Source: Catenulispora acidiphila DSM 44928 (GTDB lineage: Bacteria > Actinomycetota > Actinomycetes > Streptomycetales > Catenulisporaceae). From it: a stretch of DNA of 64,000 nt. How positions within the stretch are numbered: position 1 is the stretch's first letter; every line of letters begins with the position of its first letter. Location: NCBI RefSeq assembly GCF_000024025.1, contig NC_013131.1, positions 4,712,001 to 4,776,000 of the forward strand. The letters run 5' to 3'. The notes under the pieces were generated by a model. It saw only the letters and a program-made list of their open reading frames with translations. It was not told where the DNA came from and did not search any database. A program made the translations under genes and the position numbers. This document shows, in pieces, positions 42,787 through 50,546 of the stretch.

Positions 42787-43917
42787 TCACAGCTCCCGAA
42801 CATGCGGCAACACCTCGTCGACGAACAGTCGCAGGCTTCGCCGCATCGTCGCGCCGTCCTGTCCACCGTAGTCGATATTCCACAGACACACGTCGGCAGA
42901 AAGTACCTGGCGCAGTTCCTTGATCTGCTCGACGACCGACTCCGGAGAGCCCACGACCGCCACGCCGTCGTGCCGCAACTGGTCCTGACCGATCCGGCCG
43001 AACGCCTGTTTCATGTTCTCGTAGCCTTTGTAACTGCTGGAGGACACGCCGGTCCAAGCGTTCGCGGCCTCGGCGGTGACGTCCAGGTACTCCTGGATGT
43101 GCGGGATCGCGGTGTCGTAGGCCTCTGCGTCGGTCTCGGCGACGTAGAGCGGGACGCTGAACGCCACGCGCGGGCGCACATCGGTGCCGGCATGGGCTTC
43201 GGCGAAGGTGTCCAGGTACAGCTGGATCAGGTCGCGCGACCAGCCCAGCTCGCTGCGCAGCGGCGGCGGGGAGATCAGGACGCCGAAGCCCTGCCGCGCC
43301 AGCCACTGGAAGCTCTCCGGCGAGCGGATCGCCGCGCCCCACACCGGCGGATGCGGGCTCTGCACCACCGGCGGCAGCGAGGTCGCCTCGGTGAAGGAGA
43401 AGAACTCGGTGTCCTCGCTGACCCGCTCCTCGGTCCACAGCCGCAGCACCGCGCGGATCGTCGCCTCGAACCGGTCCCGGCTGGAGTCCAGCGGCACGCC
43501 GAGCGCCTGGAACTCGTACGGCAGCCACGCCCGGGCGAAGCCGACGTCCAGCCGCCCGCCGCTGAGCGCGTCCAGCATCGCGGTGTGCGCCGCGAGCTGC
43601 ACCGGGTGGTGGAAGGCGGGCAGGACGCAGCCGGTCATCAGCCGGATGCTCGTGGTCTGCGCGGCCACCGCCGCCAGGAATGTTAGCGGGCTGGGGCAGT
43701 AGCCGCCGTAGTTCCCCAGGTAGTGCTCGGTCATCTTGACGTAGTCGAACCCGGCCTCGTCGGCGAGCCGGGCGATGGCCAGGACATCGGTGTAGTAGTC
43801 GCCGGCCGAGCGCTTCTCCGGACGGCAGTCCGGCAGGAAGGACACGCCGTGGCGGATGGTCCTGGTGGTGGTGCTCTGCTCGGTCGCAGCGGCGGTCTGG
43901 TCGGTGGGGTTCGTCAT
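42787..43917 (-). CDS. LLM-class flavin-dependent oxidoreductase of the RiPP cluster
   Basis: A 376-residue luciferase-like TIM-barrel monooxygenase. Typical patterns are IARLADEAGFDYVKMTEHYLG near the start, LMTGCVLPAFHHPVQLA, SGGRLDVGFARAW and the flavin-contacting PHPPVWGAAIRSPES. It overlaps the M20 hydrolase by 4 bp (ATGA), so the two are co-translated and diverge from the precursor gene. Oxidation of the maturing peptide or of a released fragment is inferred from context. FMNH2 or F420 as cofactor cannot be told from sequence alone. Confidence 0.82.
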   Translation of the reverse strand: MTNPTDQTAAATEQSTTTRTIRHGVSFLPDCRPEKRSAGDYYTDVLAIARLADEAGFDYVKMTEHYLGNYGGYCPSPLTFLAAVAAQTTSIRLMTGCVLPAFHHPVQLAAHTAMLDALSGGRLDVGFARAWLPYEFQALGVPLDSSRDRFEATIRAVLRLWTEERVSEDTEFFSFTEATSLPPVVQSPHPPVWGAAIRSPESFQWLARQGFGVLISPPPLRSELGWSRDLIQLYLDTFAEAHAGTDVRPRVAFSVPLYVAETDAEAYDTAIPHIQEYLDVTAEAANAWTGVSSSSYKGYENMKQAFGRIGQDQLRHDGVAVVGSPESVVEQIKELRQVLSADVCLWNIDYGGQDGATMRRSLRLFVDEVLPHVREL

Positions 43918-45173
43918 GATGCGGATATCCCTTCAGAGGTGGGAACGTCGTCGGAAACCGTGGTGAGCGTTGGAGATGGCTGACGGGTCAGGAAGGCGAG
44001 CGCCGCTTCGGTCATCGCGGCGATGCCGGTCCGCAGAGTCCGCACCGGATCGGGGGCGAACGCCGCGCTGTGGTTGGCCGGCACGTTCGCGGCCTTCTCG
44101 ACCAGCGACGTCCCGGCGGCACGGCTCCAGACCTCCGGTGCGGTCGCACCGACCATCCAGTAGACCGACGGGACCGGATCGGCCGAATCGGGCAGCGTGA
44201 GCAGCGGGAAGTCGTCGGTGGCCAGCGACGGCGGCAGGGTGAGCACGTGCCCTGATCCGAAGCGGGGCAGATGCGCCTCCCGGACGATGCGGCCGGCGAC
44301 CGGATCGTTCACCCCGGCCGGGGACGCGGAGAGGACCGACAGCTCCGGCAGGCGAGGGCATCCGGCTCGGCGCGCGTGCTGCTGCGCGATCCGCACCAGG
44401 TCGGCGACCGCCTCCTGGAGCACCGCTGTGGTCGGCGCGCGCACGCTGATACCGAGCGTCACCTCCTCCGGGATGACGTTGGGACGGCTGCCGCCGCAGA
44501 TCGTGCCGACGGTGACGGCAGCCGGCAGGCGCGCGCCGATCCCGGCCGCGTCCAGCACGATCGCGGCGGCCACCGGCACCGGATCCACCGCGAACTGCCG
44601 CAGTCCGGCATGACCGCCGCGACCGTGCACGCGCAGCTCCAGCTGCCGGCTCGCGGCGGTAACCGCGCCCGGGGCATGTGCGACCCAGCCCGCCGGCAGC
44701 GGCGTGAGGTGCTGCGCGAGCGCGACATCGGGGCGGCCGCAGCGCTCGTACAGTCCGTCGGCGAGCATCGCGGCGGCGCCGGAGAGCTCCTCCTCCGCCG
44801 GCTGCCCGAGGACGATCAGCGTTCCGCGCCAACTGCTACGATGCCGCGCCAGCAGCTCTGCGGTTCCGGCCAGGCACGCCAGGTGCGCGTCGTGCCCGCA
44901 GGCGTGCATCGCTCCCAGCGCCTCGTCGGCGGCGTAGGCGAGCCCGGTCTGCTCGGCGATCGGCAGCGCGTCCAACTCGGCGCGCAGCAGCACCGCCGGC
45001 CCGGCGCCGTTGTGCAGCACGCCGACCACGCCGTGGCCGCCGACACCGGTCCGCACCGTGAGCCCGCATCGGCGCAGCCGGTCGGCGAACCGGGCCGCGG
45101 TGCGCTTCTCGGCTCCGGCGAGCTCAGGGTACTGATGCAGGTCGAAGTAGAGCTTCAGGGCTTCGTCGAGCAT
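43914..45173 (-). CDS. M20-family amidohydrolase of the RiPP cluster
   Basis: A 419-residue M20D-type metallo-amidohydrolase. Metal-binding motifs are MHACGHDAH, GQPAEEE and ALAQHLTPLP; the dimerisation insert contains GRGGHAG. ATG 45173 is chosen because AGGAGG sits 5-6 nt upstream; the open frame further upstream crosses the divergent promoter. The SARP-type heptamers overlap its leader. In RiPP clusters such enzymes may trim or deamidate the product or give immunity by hydrolysis; which applies here is unknown. Confidence 0.8.
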   Translation of the reverse strand: MLDEALKLYFDLHQYPELAGAEKRTAARFADRLRRCGLTVRTGVGGHGVVGVLHNGAGPAVLLRAELDALPIAEQTGLAYAADEALGAMHACGHDAHLACLAGTAELLARHRSSWRGTLIVLGQPAEEELSGAAAMLADGLYERCGRPDVALAQHLTPLPAGWVAHAPGAVTAASRQLELRVHGRGGHAGLRQFAVDPVPVAAAIVLDAAGIGARLPAAVTVGTICGGSRPNVIPEEVTLGISVRAPTTAVLQEAVADLVRIAQQHARRAGCPRLPELSVLSASPAGVNDPVAGRIVREAHLPRFGSGHVLTLPPSLATDDFPLLTLPDSADPVPSVYWMVGATAPEVWSRAAGTSLVEKAANVPANHSAAFAPDPVRTLRTGIAAMTEAALAFLTRQPSPTLTTVSDDVPTSEGISAS

Positions 45174-45183
45174 GGCGTCCTCC

Positions 45184-45212
45184 TGTCGGCCAGGTGTCGG
45201 CGTTCTGTCGGG
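45184..45212. promoter_or_regulatory. SARP-type operator: three heptamers with an 11-bp period
   Basis: TGTCGGC (45184-45190), TGTCGGC (45195-45201) and TGTCGGG (45206-45212) are separated by 4-bp spacers, one helical turn apart on the same face. SARP activators of actinomycete antibiotic clusters bind direct heptamers with this spacing next to a -35 region. Just downstream TTCGGC (45213-45218) and TAATGG (45236-45241) are 17 bp apart and could be the precursor promoter. A SARP gene lies at 60203-61018. Confidence 0.65.
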
Positions 45213-45297
45213 TTCGGCGACAGCGGCTCCTGACGTAATGGACTCGTCGGTCCGGCAGGAGCCGGGCGGACCGGATGGAAAGCTTGGGAGGCACACC

Positions 45298-45534
45298 ATG
45301 GAAACCTTCGACACCCCCACCTCGGGCACCCTGGTCTCGCTGGCGATGGAGCTGACGGCGCTGGACTCGGAGACCTTCGAGATCCAGGACTACGCCGAGT
45401 ACGACGGTCTGATGGGTGCGGCGGGCAAGGCCCCGGTCGGCGGCGTCCAGGGCGGCGGCGACGGCAACCACGCCACCAGCACCAGCTCCACCAGCACCTG
45501 CTCGACCTGCTCCACCACCAGCTGCTGCGCGTGA
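45298..45534 (+). CDS. RiPP precursor peptide (thiazole/oxazole type, thiazolylpeptide-like)
   Basis: A 78-residue precursor with GGGAGG 7 nt before the ATG. The leader (about residues 1-50) is acidic and hydrophobic (LVSLAMELTALDSETFEIQDYAEYD), as in thiopeptide and LAP leaders. A Gly-rich hinge (GGVQGGGDGNHA, 48-59) is followed by a core of only Thr, Ser and Cys plus a last Ala: residues 60-78, with 7 Thr, 7 Ser and 4 Cys (68, 71, 76, 77). Cys and Ser/Thr are substrates for YcaO azoline formation, and Ser/Thr for LanB dehydration, both encoded nearby. The cleavage point is not evident. It is the only rightward gene of the core cluster and has its own promoter region. Confidence 0.88.
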   Translation: METFDTPTSGTLVSLAMELTALDSETFEIQDYAEYDGLMGAAGKAPVGGVQGGGDGNHATSTSSTSTCSTCSTTSCCA

Positions 45535-45541
45535 GGTCCGC

Positions 45542-45579
45542 GGTCGCGGTGCCCGCCGGAGACCGGCGGCACCGCGACC
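45542..45579. terminator. Bidirectional terminator between precursor and YcaO genes
   Basis: GGTCGCGGTGCC(C)GCCGG (45542-45559) pairs with CCGGCGGCACCGCGACC (45563-45579): 17 bp with one bulged C and a 3-nt loop. It lies 7 nt after the precursor stop and 28 nt from the convergent YcaO stop, so it can end both transcripts or stabilise the short precursor mRNA. Confidence 0.75.
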
Positions 45580-45607
45580 GGGCTTTCGCCCCAGGCGCGA
45601 GAGGCCG

Positions 45608-47551
45608 TCACGGAAAGGGATGCGGCACCATGTGCAGCTCCTCAGCGGTCAGGTCGCTCTCGCGCAGACCCGCGTGGCGCAGCGCCGAGAACATCCGCGG
45701 AGCCCGCAGCGCGCGCTGCCGCCCCCAGCCGAAGTCGATCGGCAGCAGTCCCGGCGCGATGACCCGGACTCCCGACAGACCGGCTGCCTGCTGCTCGGCG
45801 CTGGTCTGATCGACCACGATCACGTCCGATCCCCGGCGTGCCACCTCGTCCACCAGGAAGCGGACGTCGTCGGCCAAATCGTCGGTCGCCGGACGGACCC
45901 GCAGCCACTCGTGGTAGAGCTCTGCGACAGGCATCGGATCGGCGTGGCGCGTGTAACGCCAGGCGTGCTCCTGCATCTCCGGCAGCCCGAACAGCGCCGG
46001 ATGATCGGCCAGCCCGCTAACCAGCGAGAAGTCCCGCGTCATCGCGACCAGCTCCTCACGGCGCGCACGCACCCGATGCCGCATCGAGGGGATGTAGGTC
46101 AGGATCTCGCCGAGGGCGGCCTCCACCGCCGCCGCCGGGTCCATGCCCGCCCCGGCGGCGAAGGAGAACAGCCCGTCGCCGCCGTCCCGCCGGCGCGCCA
46201 CGCCGGTGACGACCGGTACCGGCAGGTCGATCCGGTTGTCGAACAGGCGGACGTCGTAGCCCTGAAGCCGAGCCCGGCTCAGCATCGCGCGCGCCGTGCG
46301 GTCCAGCGAGCCGGTGTCGATCTCGGGCAGCAGCGCGCCGCCGTACCAGGCGAGCAGGAAGGCGTCGCGCTCGATCAGCTCCAGCAGACCGAACAGGACC
46401 GCCTCGGTCAGGCATCCGCCGCTCGCGCAGCCGTTGGAGCACTCGAAGGAGAACAGCTCCGCGCCGCCGTCCCAGCCGTAGAACGCCAGGCGCACCGGGA
46501 CCAGCACGGACCGCTTGTCGCGCAGCGAGTAGCCGGGGACCCACGGGATCGTCCGGTCCGGGTCGAACGGCGTGAGGTGTTCGTCCTGGAGGTAGGAATC
46601 GGCGCTGTAAGCCGTGCAGTCACTCGGATTCAGAGCTCGGTCGGCGAGTTCGGTGTAGCTGCCGACGACCAGCCCGGGCCGCCTGCGCATCGTCCCGGCG
46701 TGCCGTTCCAAGCCCTCGAACACCGCCAGGCGGGCGCTCGCCGCGTAGGAGTTCGCCTGACCGCTCCAGCTCAGGTCGTGCAGCCCGGTCGGTCCGCGCA
46801 CCGCCGCCGAGCCCGCGACCGGGGCGGTCGTCGGCGAGGCCAGCGCGGCCGACGTCGCCGGTGCGAGCACTCCGCAGACCGTGTTGACCAGCGCTTCGAC
46901 CGGGACTGCGAAGTCCTCGGGATGGCGCAGTCGGTACGCCTCGGCGCTCGGCTTGCGCGGTGCGCCGAGATCGAGGTCCGGCGGCTCGGGGTCGAGGTCC
47001 CCGCAGCTGGGGCAGCGCGAGTCAGGCAGCAGCGCCGCGGCCGTCATCATCAGGGTTCGGATGTCGATACGCCAGACCTTCGGCAGGTCGCCGGCCGGGA
47101 CCAGCTCGGCGTGCCGGAAAGCGGCCCACGCGGCGGCGGCGAGCTGGTCGCCGACGTCCGGCCACACGCCGGCCCGGTGCGCGCCGGGGCTGGTTTCGAG
47201 CAGGTCGCGCTCATGCACCGGCTGCATGCGCTGCAGTCGCAACGCCAGACAGTGCCCGCATCCCCGCTCAGACCTCTGCGACCGCGCCGACCGCGCCGAC
47301 AGCTCCGACCGCTCCGATCGCGCCGACCTTCTCGGGCCGATGAGAACGGCCCGCGAGGTCAGGAAGATGTCCGCGTCGCGCAGATCCGGACGCGCCTCAC
47401 CGGCCTCGCGCAGCGGCGAGCGCTCAAAGGCCAGCAGGTCCTCGCCGCCGAGTTCGACGACCGTCGGGACCTTATCGGGCCCGCGACCGTCGCGCGCCGC
47501 GTACTCGCCGAGCAGCCGGGTCAGCTCCTCGACGGGAGTCAGGGTCCTCAT
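45608..47551 (-). CDS. YcaO cyclodehydratase domain protein, distal copy
   Basis: A 647-residue YcaO protein of the azoline-forming (TOMM D) type. Two CxxC pairs (98/101 and 180/183) may bind zinc. ATP-site motifs are NGCASGG and LLELIERDAF (391-400); VDQTSAEQ and LLPIDFGW follow. The C-terminus ends MVPHPFP, matching the proline-rich PxP tail needed by azoline-forming YcaOs. All expected acidic ATP ligands appear present, so it is probably active. Residues 75-96 are an Arg/Ser/Glu repeat (ARSERSEL, SARSARS) absent from the other YcaO. It starts inside the permease stop (ATGA) and is the last gene of the leftward operon. Confidence 0.87.
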   Translation of the reverse strand: MRTLTPVEELTRLLGEYAARDGRGPDKVPTVVELGGEDLLAFERSPLREAGEARPDLRDADIFLTSRAVLIGPRRSARSERSELSARSARSQRSERGCGHCLALRLQRMQPVHERDLLETSPGAHRAGVWPDVGDQLAAAAWAAFRHAELVPAGDLPKVWRIDIRTLMMTAAALLPDSRCPSCGDLDPEPPDLDLGAPRKPSAEAYRLRHPEDFAVPVEALVNTVCGVLAPATSAALASPTTAPVAGSAAVRGPTGLHDLSWSGQANSYAASARLAVFEGLERHAGTMRRRPGLVVGSYTELADRALNPSDCTAYSADSYLQDEHLTPFDPDRTIPWVPGYSLRDKRSVLVPVRLAFYGWDGGAELFSFECSNGCASGGCLTEAVLFGLLELIERDAFLLAWYGGALLPEIDTGSLDRTARAMLSRARLQGYDVRLFDNRIDLPVPVVTGVARRRDGGDGLFSFAAGAGMDPAAAVEAALGEILTYIPSMRHRVRARREELVAMTRDFSLVSGLADHPALFGLPEMQEHAWRYTRHADPMPVAELYHEWLRVRPATDDLADDVRFLVDEVARRGSDVIVVDQTSAEQQAAGLSGVRVIAPGLLPIDFGWGRQRALRAPRMFSALRHAGLRESDLTAEELHMVPHPFP

Positions 47552-48324
47552 GCCTCACGGCTCCAGCGGAAGTACCGCGCGGCCAGCCCGGCGAACAAGG
47601 CGGTGAAGCCCAGCAGCGCCGCGCAGGACACCAGCACCGTGGAGATCCCGCCGGTCCCGCCGACCGGTCCGACCGTGCCGTTGACCAGGTAGCGCAGCGG
47701 CAGCACCCAGGAGACGTCCTGGATCCAGCGCGGGCTCAGGCTGATCGGGTAGAACGTGCCGGACAGGAAGGCCATCGGCGTCATCACGCAGTTGGCGATC
47801 GCCGCGATCGCCTCCGAGGACGAGGCGACCACGCTGACCAGCAGTCCCAGCGCGAAGAACGCGGTCACCCCGGCGAGGATCGCCGGGATCGCCAGCACCG
47901 CCCGGCCGGACAGTCGCAAGCCGAACACCGGCAGCATCGCCACGCCGACGAAGAACACCGCCTGCACCAGCGCCACCGCCACGGCGACCAGGAACCGTGA
48001 TCCCATGACCGTGGGCAGCCGGGTCGGGGTCATGCGGATCACCCGGAGCACCTCGGTGCTGCGCCAGTGCATCAGGGTGTAGGCGACGCCGAACAGCGCC
48101 GAGGTCGCCACCGCCCAGGACAGCACGCCGGCCGCGGTGGAGGCGATGAAGCCGCCGCCGCCGACGGTCTGGTCGCGGAACAGCACGCCGAAGACCACCA
48201 GGAAGATCAGCGGGAAGGCGAAGGTGAAGAACAGCGTCACCTTGTCGCGGTAGTAGGAGCGGGCGATGGCCACGCTCAGGGCACCCAGCGGGGTGCCGGA
48301 GGCGTTCGGGTTCCCGGCGCTCAT
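47548..48324 (-). CDS. ABC-2 type permease of the RiPP cluster
   Basis: A 258-residue ABC-2 membrane protein with six hydrophobic segments: VTLFFTFAFPLIFLVVFGVLF first, and the ABC-2 signature MTPMAFLSGTFYPISLSPRWIQ near residues 180-201. It overlaps its ATPase gene and the YcaO gene by 4 bp each. With the M50-ATPase fusion it should form the exporter of the mature peptide, also giving self-protection. Confidence 0.88.
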   Translation of the reverse strand: MSAGNPNASGTPLGALSVAIARSYYRDKVTLFFTFAFPLIFLVVFGVLFRDQTVGGGGFIASTAAGVLSWAVATSALFGVAYTLMHWRSTEVLRVIRMTPTRLPTVMGSRFLVAVAVALVQAVFFVGVAMLPVFGLRLSGRAVLAIPAILAGVTAFFALGLLVSVVASSSEAIAAIANCVMTPMAFLSGTFYPISLSPRWIQDVSWVLPLRYLVNGTVGPVGGTGGISTVLVSCAALLGFTALFAGLAARYFRWSREA

Positions 48325-50546
48325 GCCGCGAAATCCTTTCCGGTCAAGGCGAGATAGACGTCTTCCAAGGACGCGGTGCGGGTCCTGATGCCCTGCACCC
48401 CGGCGATCTCGGTGACCGCCGACAGAACCAGTCCGGGAGCACGGGTGGCGATGACGGTCGAGGCGCCCTCGGTCCGGGCCTCCTCGACACCGGGCAGCCC
48501 GCGCGCCGCGCCGACGCTGATCCGCTCGCAGGGCACGAACACCCGCACCGGCTGGTCCAGGGAGTCGACCAGCTCCAGCGGGTCGCCGACCGCGACCACC
48601 CGGCCGCCGCTCATGATCGCGACCCGGTCGCACAGCGCTTCGGCCTCGTCGAGCTGATGGGTGGTGTAGACGATGGTCTTGCCCCGGTCGCGGATCTCGC
48701 GCATCAGGTCCCACAGGTCCAGCCGCGCCCGCGGGTCCAAGGCGGCGGTCGGCTCGTCCAGGAACACCAGGTCGGGGTCGTGGACCAGCGCCGCGGCGAT
48801 GCCCAGGCGCTGCCGCTGCCCGCCGGAGAGCCGTTCGACGCGGGTCCCGGCGGACGCCGTGAGCCCGAACCGCTCGATCGCCTCGCGGGCCGCGCGGCGC
48901 GGCGCACCGTAGAGGGCTGCGACGGTCTCCAGGTGCTCCAGCGCGGTCAGGCGGGTGAAGAACGCCGAAGCCTGGGTCTGCACGCCGATCCGCAGCAGCA
49001 CCCGGGAGTCCCGCTGCCAGGGTTCGGCGCCGAGGACCGACACCGTGCCGGAGTCCGGACGGCGCAGACCCTCCAGAATCTCGATGAGCGTTGTCTTTCC
49101 GGCGCCGTTCGGACCGAGGACGCCGAAAAGCTCGCCCTCGGCGACGCTCAGGGAGACGTCGCGGCACGCGGACACGGCGCCGTAGGTCTTGCGGACGTGC
49201 TGCACGACGATCGCTGCCGTCGCGGAGTCTGTTATCGCGTCCATGCGCACCTTCTCGCGGGTGGACAGGCTGGTGGACAGGCGGGCAGGAAGGGGGAGTG
49301 GTTCGGTGGCGACCGGTTCCGGCGTCTCGACCGGGGACGGTGCCTCCGTCACCTGAGCCGGACGCTTGCCACGCAGGCGTTTCACCAGCGGTGGCGCGAC
49401 GTTGAGCAGCACCAGCGCACCGATCACCAGCCAGCCATACGGACTGGGGAACGCGCTGAGCAGGTACCAGCACACGCCGGAGACAGCTGGCAGCACGAAA
49501 CCGGCGGCGATGAGCGGATAGCAGAGGTAGGCGACGACGGCGCGCCTCGGGTAGCGCCGGGCTGCCGGGTTCCGGTGAACCAGTTGGCTGATGTAGACGC
49601 CGCTGGAGACCGCCAGCCGGGAGATGTTCAGCGCGTGGCTGAGCATCAGATAGCCGTCCAGCGGCGGGAGCGGCAGCAGGTTGAACAGGATGCCGGCGGT
49701 CTTGTACATCAGCAGCATCGCGATCGCGGTACGTGTCGCGTCGCCGGCGGGAAGCGCTGCCCACAACACATAGAACGGGACCTGGAAGGCGACATCCGCC
49801 GCGACCCCCGCCGCAGCCGTGGCTACGCGCCGCCACCGGGACCGGAACAGCGGCATGTCCTCGACGGTGCAGTAGAAGCCCAGTGCCGGCAGCCGGTAGC
49901 GCAATCCGACCTCGGTGGCGCGGCCGCCGAAGCGCTCGCCGATCACGCCGTGACCGAGTTCGTGAATCAGCAGGCTCACACCGTAGAGACTGAAGACCAT
50001 CGGGATCAGCGACGGCTGCTTGGCGAAGTGCCAGGACTCACGCGCCAGCTCGCCGACGTGCGCCAGGATCACCGCTTCGACCGCGATCAGCGCCAGCACC
50101 ACCGGGATCGCGACGCGGCGGGTCAGAACCGGCCGCAGCACGCGCAGCAGGAAGCCGATCACGGGCTCGGGGTCGAACATCACGATGTCGCCGGCCGGGA
50201 ATCCCTTCTTGGACTCCCGCTTGACGCGCTTCGCCGCCGCGGCTGGCTCCGCCGCCTCGCCACCAGAGAGCAGACCCCTGCTGCCGAACAGGCTCAGCAG
50301 TTGCAGCCACGCGGTCTCACCGAGCCGCTTGTCGAACGCCGCGGCGTAGTCGACGCCGATCGCGTCGAGGGTACGGATTCCGTCCAGACGCTCTAGGACG
50401 AAGTGCTCGCGTGGTCCAAGCTCGTATCGGGCTCCGGTGCTGGTGTTCTTCACCGGGTACACCAGTGCCGCGCCGCGCAGCATGCCCGGTCCGATGGCGA
50501 CGTGTGCCGCGCGGGCAGGGCTCTGATCGAGCCAGGTGGCGGTCAT
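48321..50546 (-). CDS. M50 zinc metalloprotease fused to an ABC ATPase
   Basis: One uninterrupted 741-residue frame. Residues 20-95 look like a PqqD/RRE-type winged helix (YPVKNTSTGARYELGPREHF). Residues 130-390 are an M50 site-2-protease-like membrane domain with HELGH (195-199) and the third-ligand region LLPLPPLDG (290-298). A Pro-rich linker (400-430) leads to a full ABC-2-type ATPase (Walker A GPNGAGKTT, LSGGQRQR, LVFLDEP, H-loop His630). An internal ATG at 49244 with GAAGG upstream could also make a free 307-residue ATPase. The design resembles peptidase-containing ABC exporters: leader recognition, cleavage and export in one chain. ATGA overlaps on both sides. Confidence 0.85.
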   Translation of the reverse strand: MTATWLDQSPARAAHVAIGPGMLRGAALVYPVKNTSTGARYELGPREHFVLERLDGIRTLDAIGVDYAAAFDKRLGETAWLQLLSLFGSRGLLSGGEAAEPAAAAKRVKRESKKGFPAGDIVMFDPEPVIGFLLRVLRPVLTRRVAIPVVLALIAVEAVILAHVGELARESWHFAKQPSLIPMVFSLYGVSLLIHELGHGVIGERFGGRATEVGLRYRLPALGFYCTVEDMPLFRSRWRRVATAAAGVAADVAFQVPFYVLWAALPAGDATRTAIAMLLMYKTAGILFNLLPLPPLDGYLMLSHALNISRLAVSSGVYISQLVHRNPAARRYPRRAVVAYLCYPLIAAGFVLPAVSGVCWYLLSAFPSPYGWLVIGALVLLNVAPPLVKRLRGKRPAQVTEAPSPVETPEPVATEPLPLPARLSTSLSTREKVRMDAITDSATAAIVVQHVRKTYGAVSACRDVSLSVAEGELFGVLGPNGAGKTTLIEILEGLRRPDSGTVSVLGAEPWQRDSRVLLRIGVQTQASAFFTRLTALEHLETVAALYGAPRRAAREAIERFGLTASAGTRVERLSGGQRQRLGIAAALVHDPDLVFLDEPTAALDPRARLDLWDLMREIRDRGKTIVYTTHQLDEAEALCDRVAIMSGGRVVAVGDPLELVDSLDQPVRVFVPCERISVGAARGLPGVEEARTEGASTVIATRAPGLVLSAVTEIAGVQGIRTRTASLEDVYLALTGKDFAA

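Noticed and set aside
45174-45329. N-terminal extension of the M20 hydrolase across the divergent promoter
   Set aside because: It would run into the precursor gene and over the heptamers; ATG 45173 has a strong ribosome site and a family-like N-terminus.
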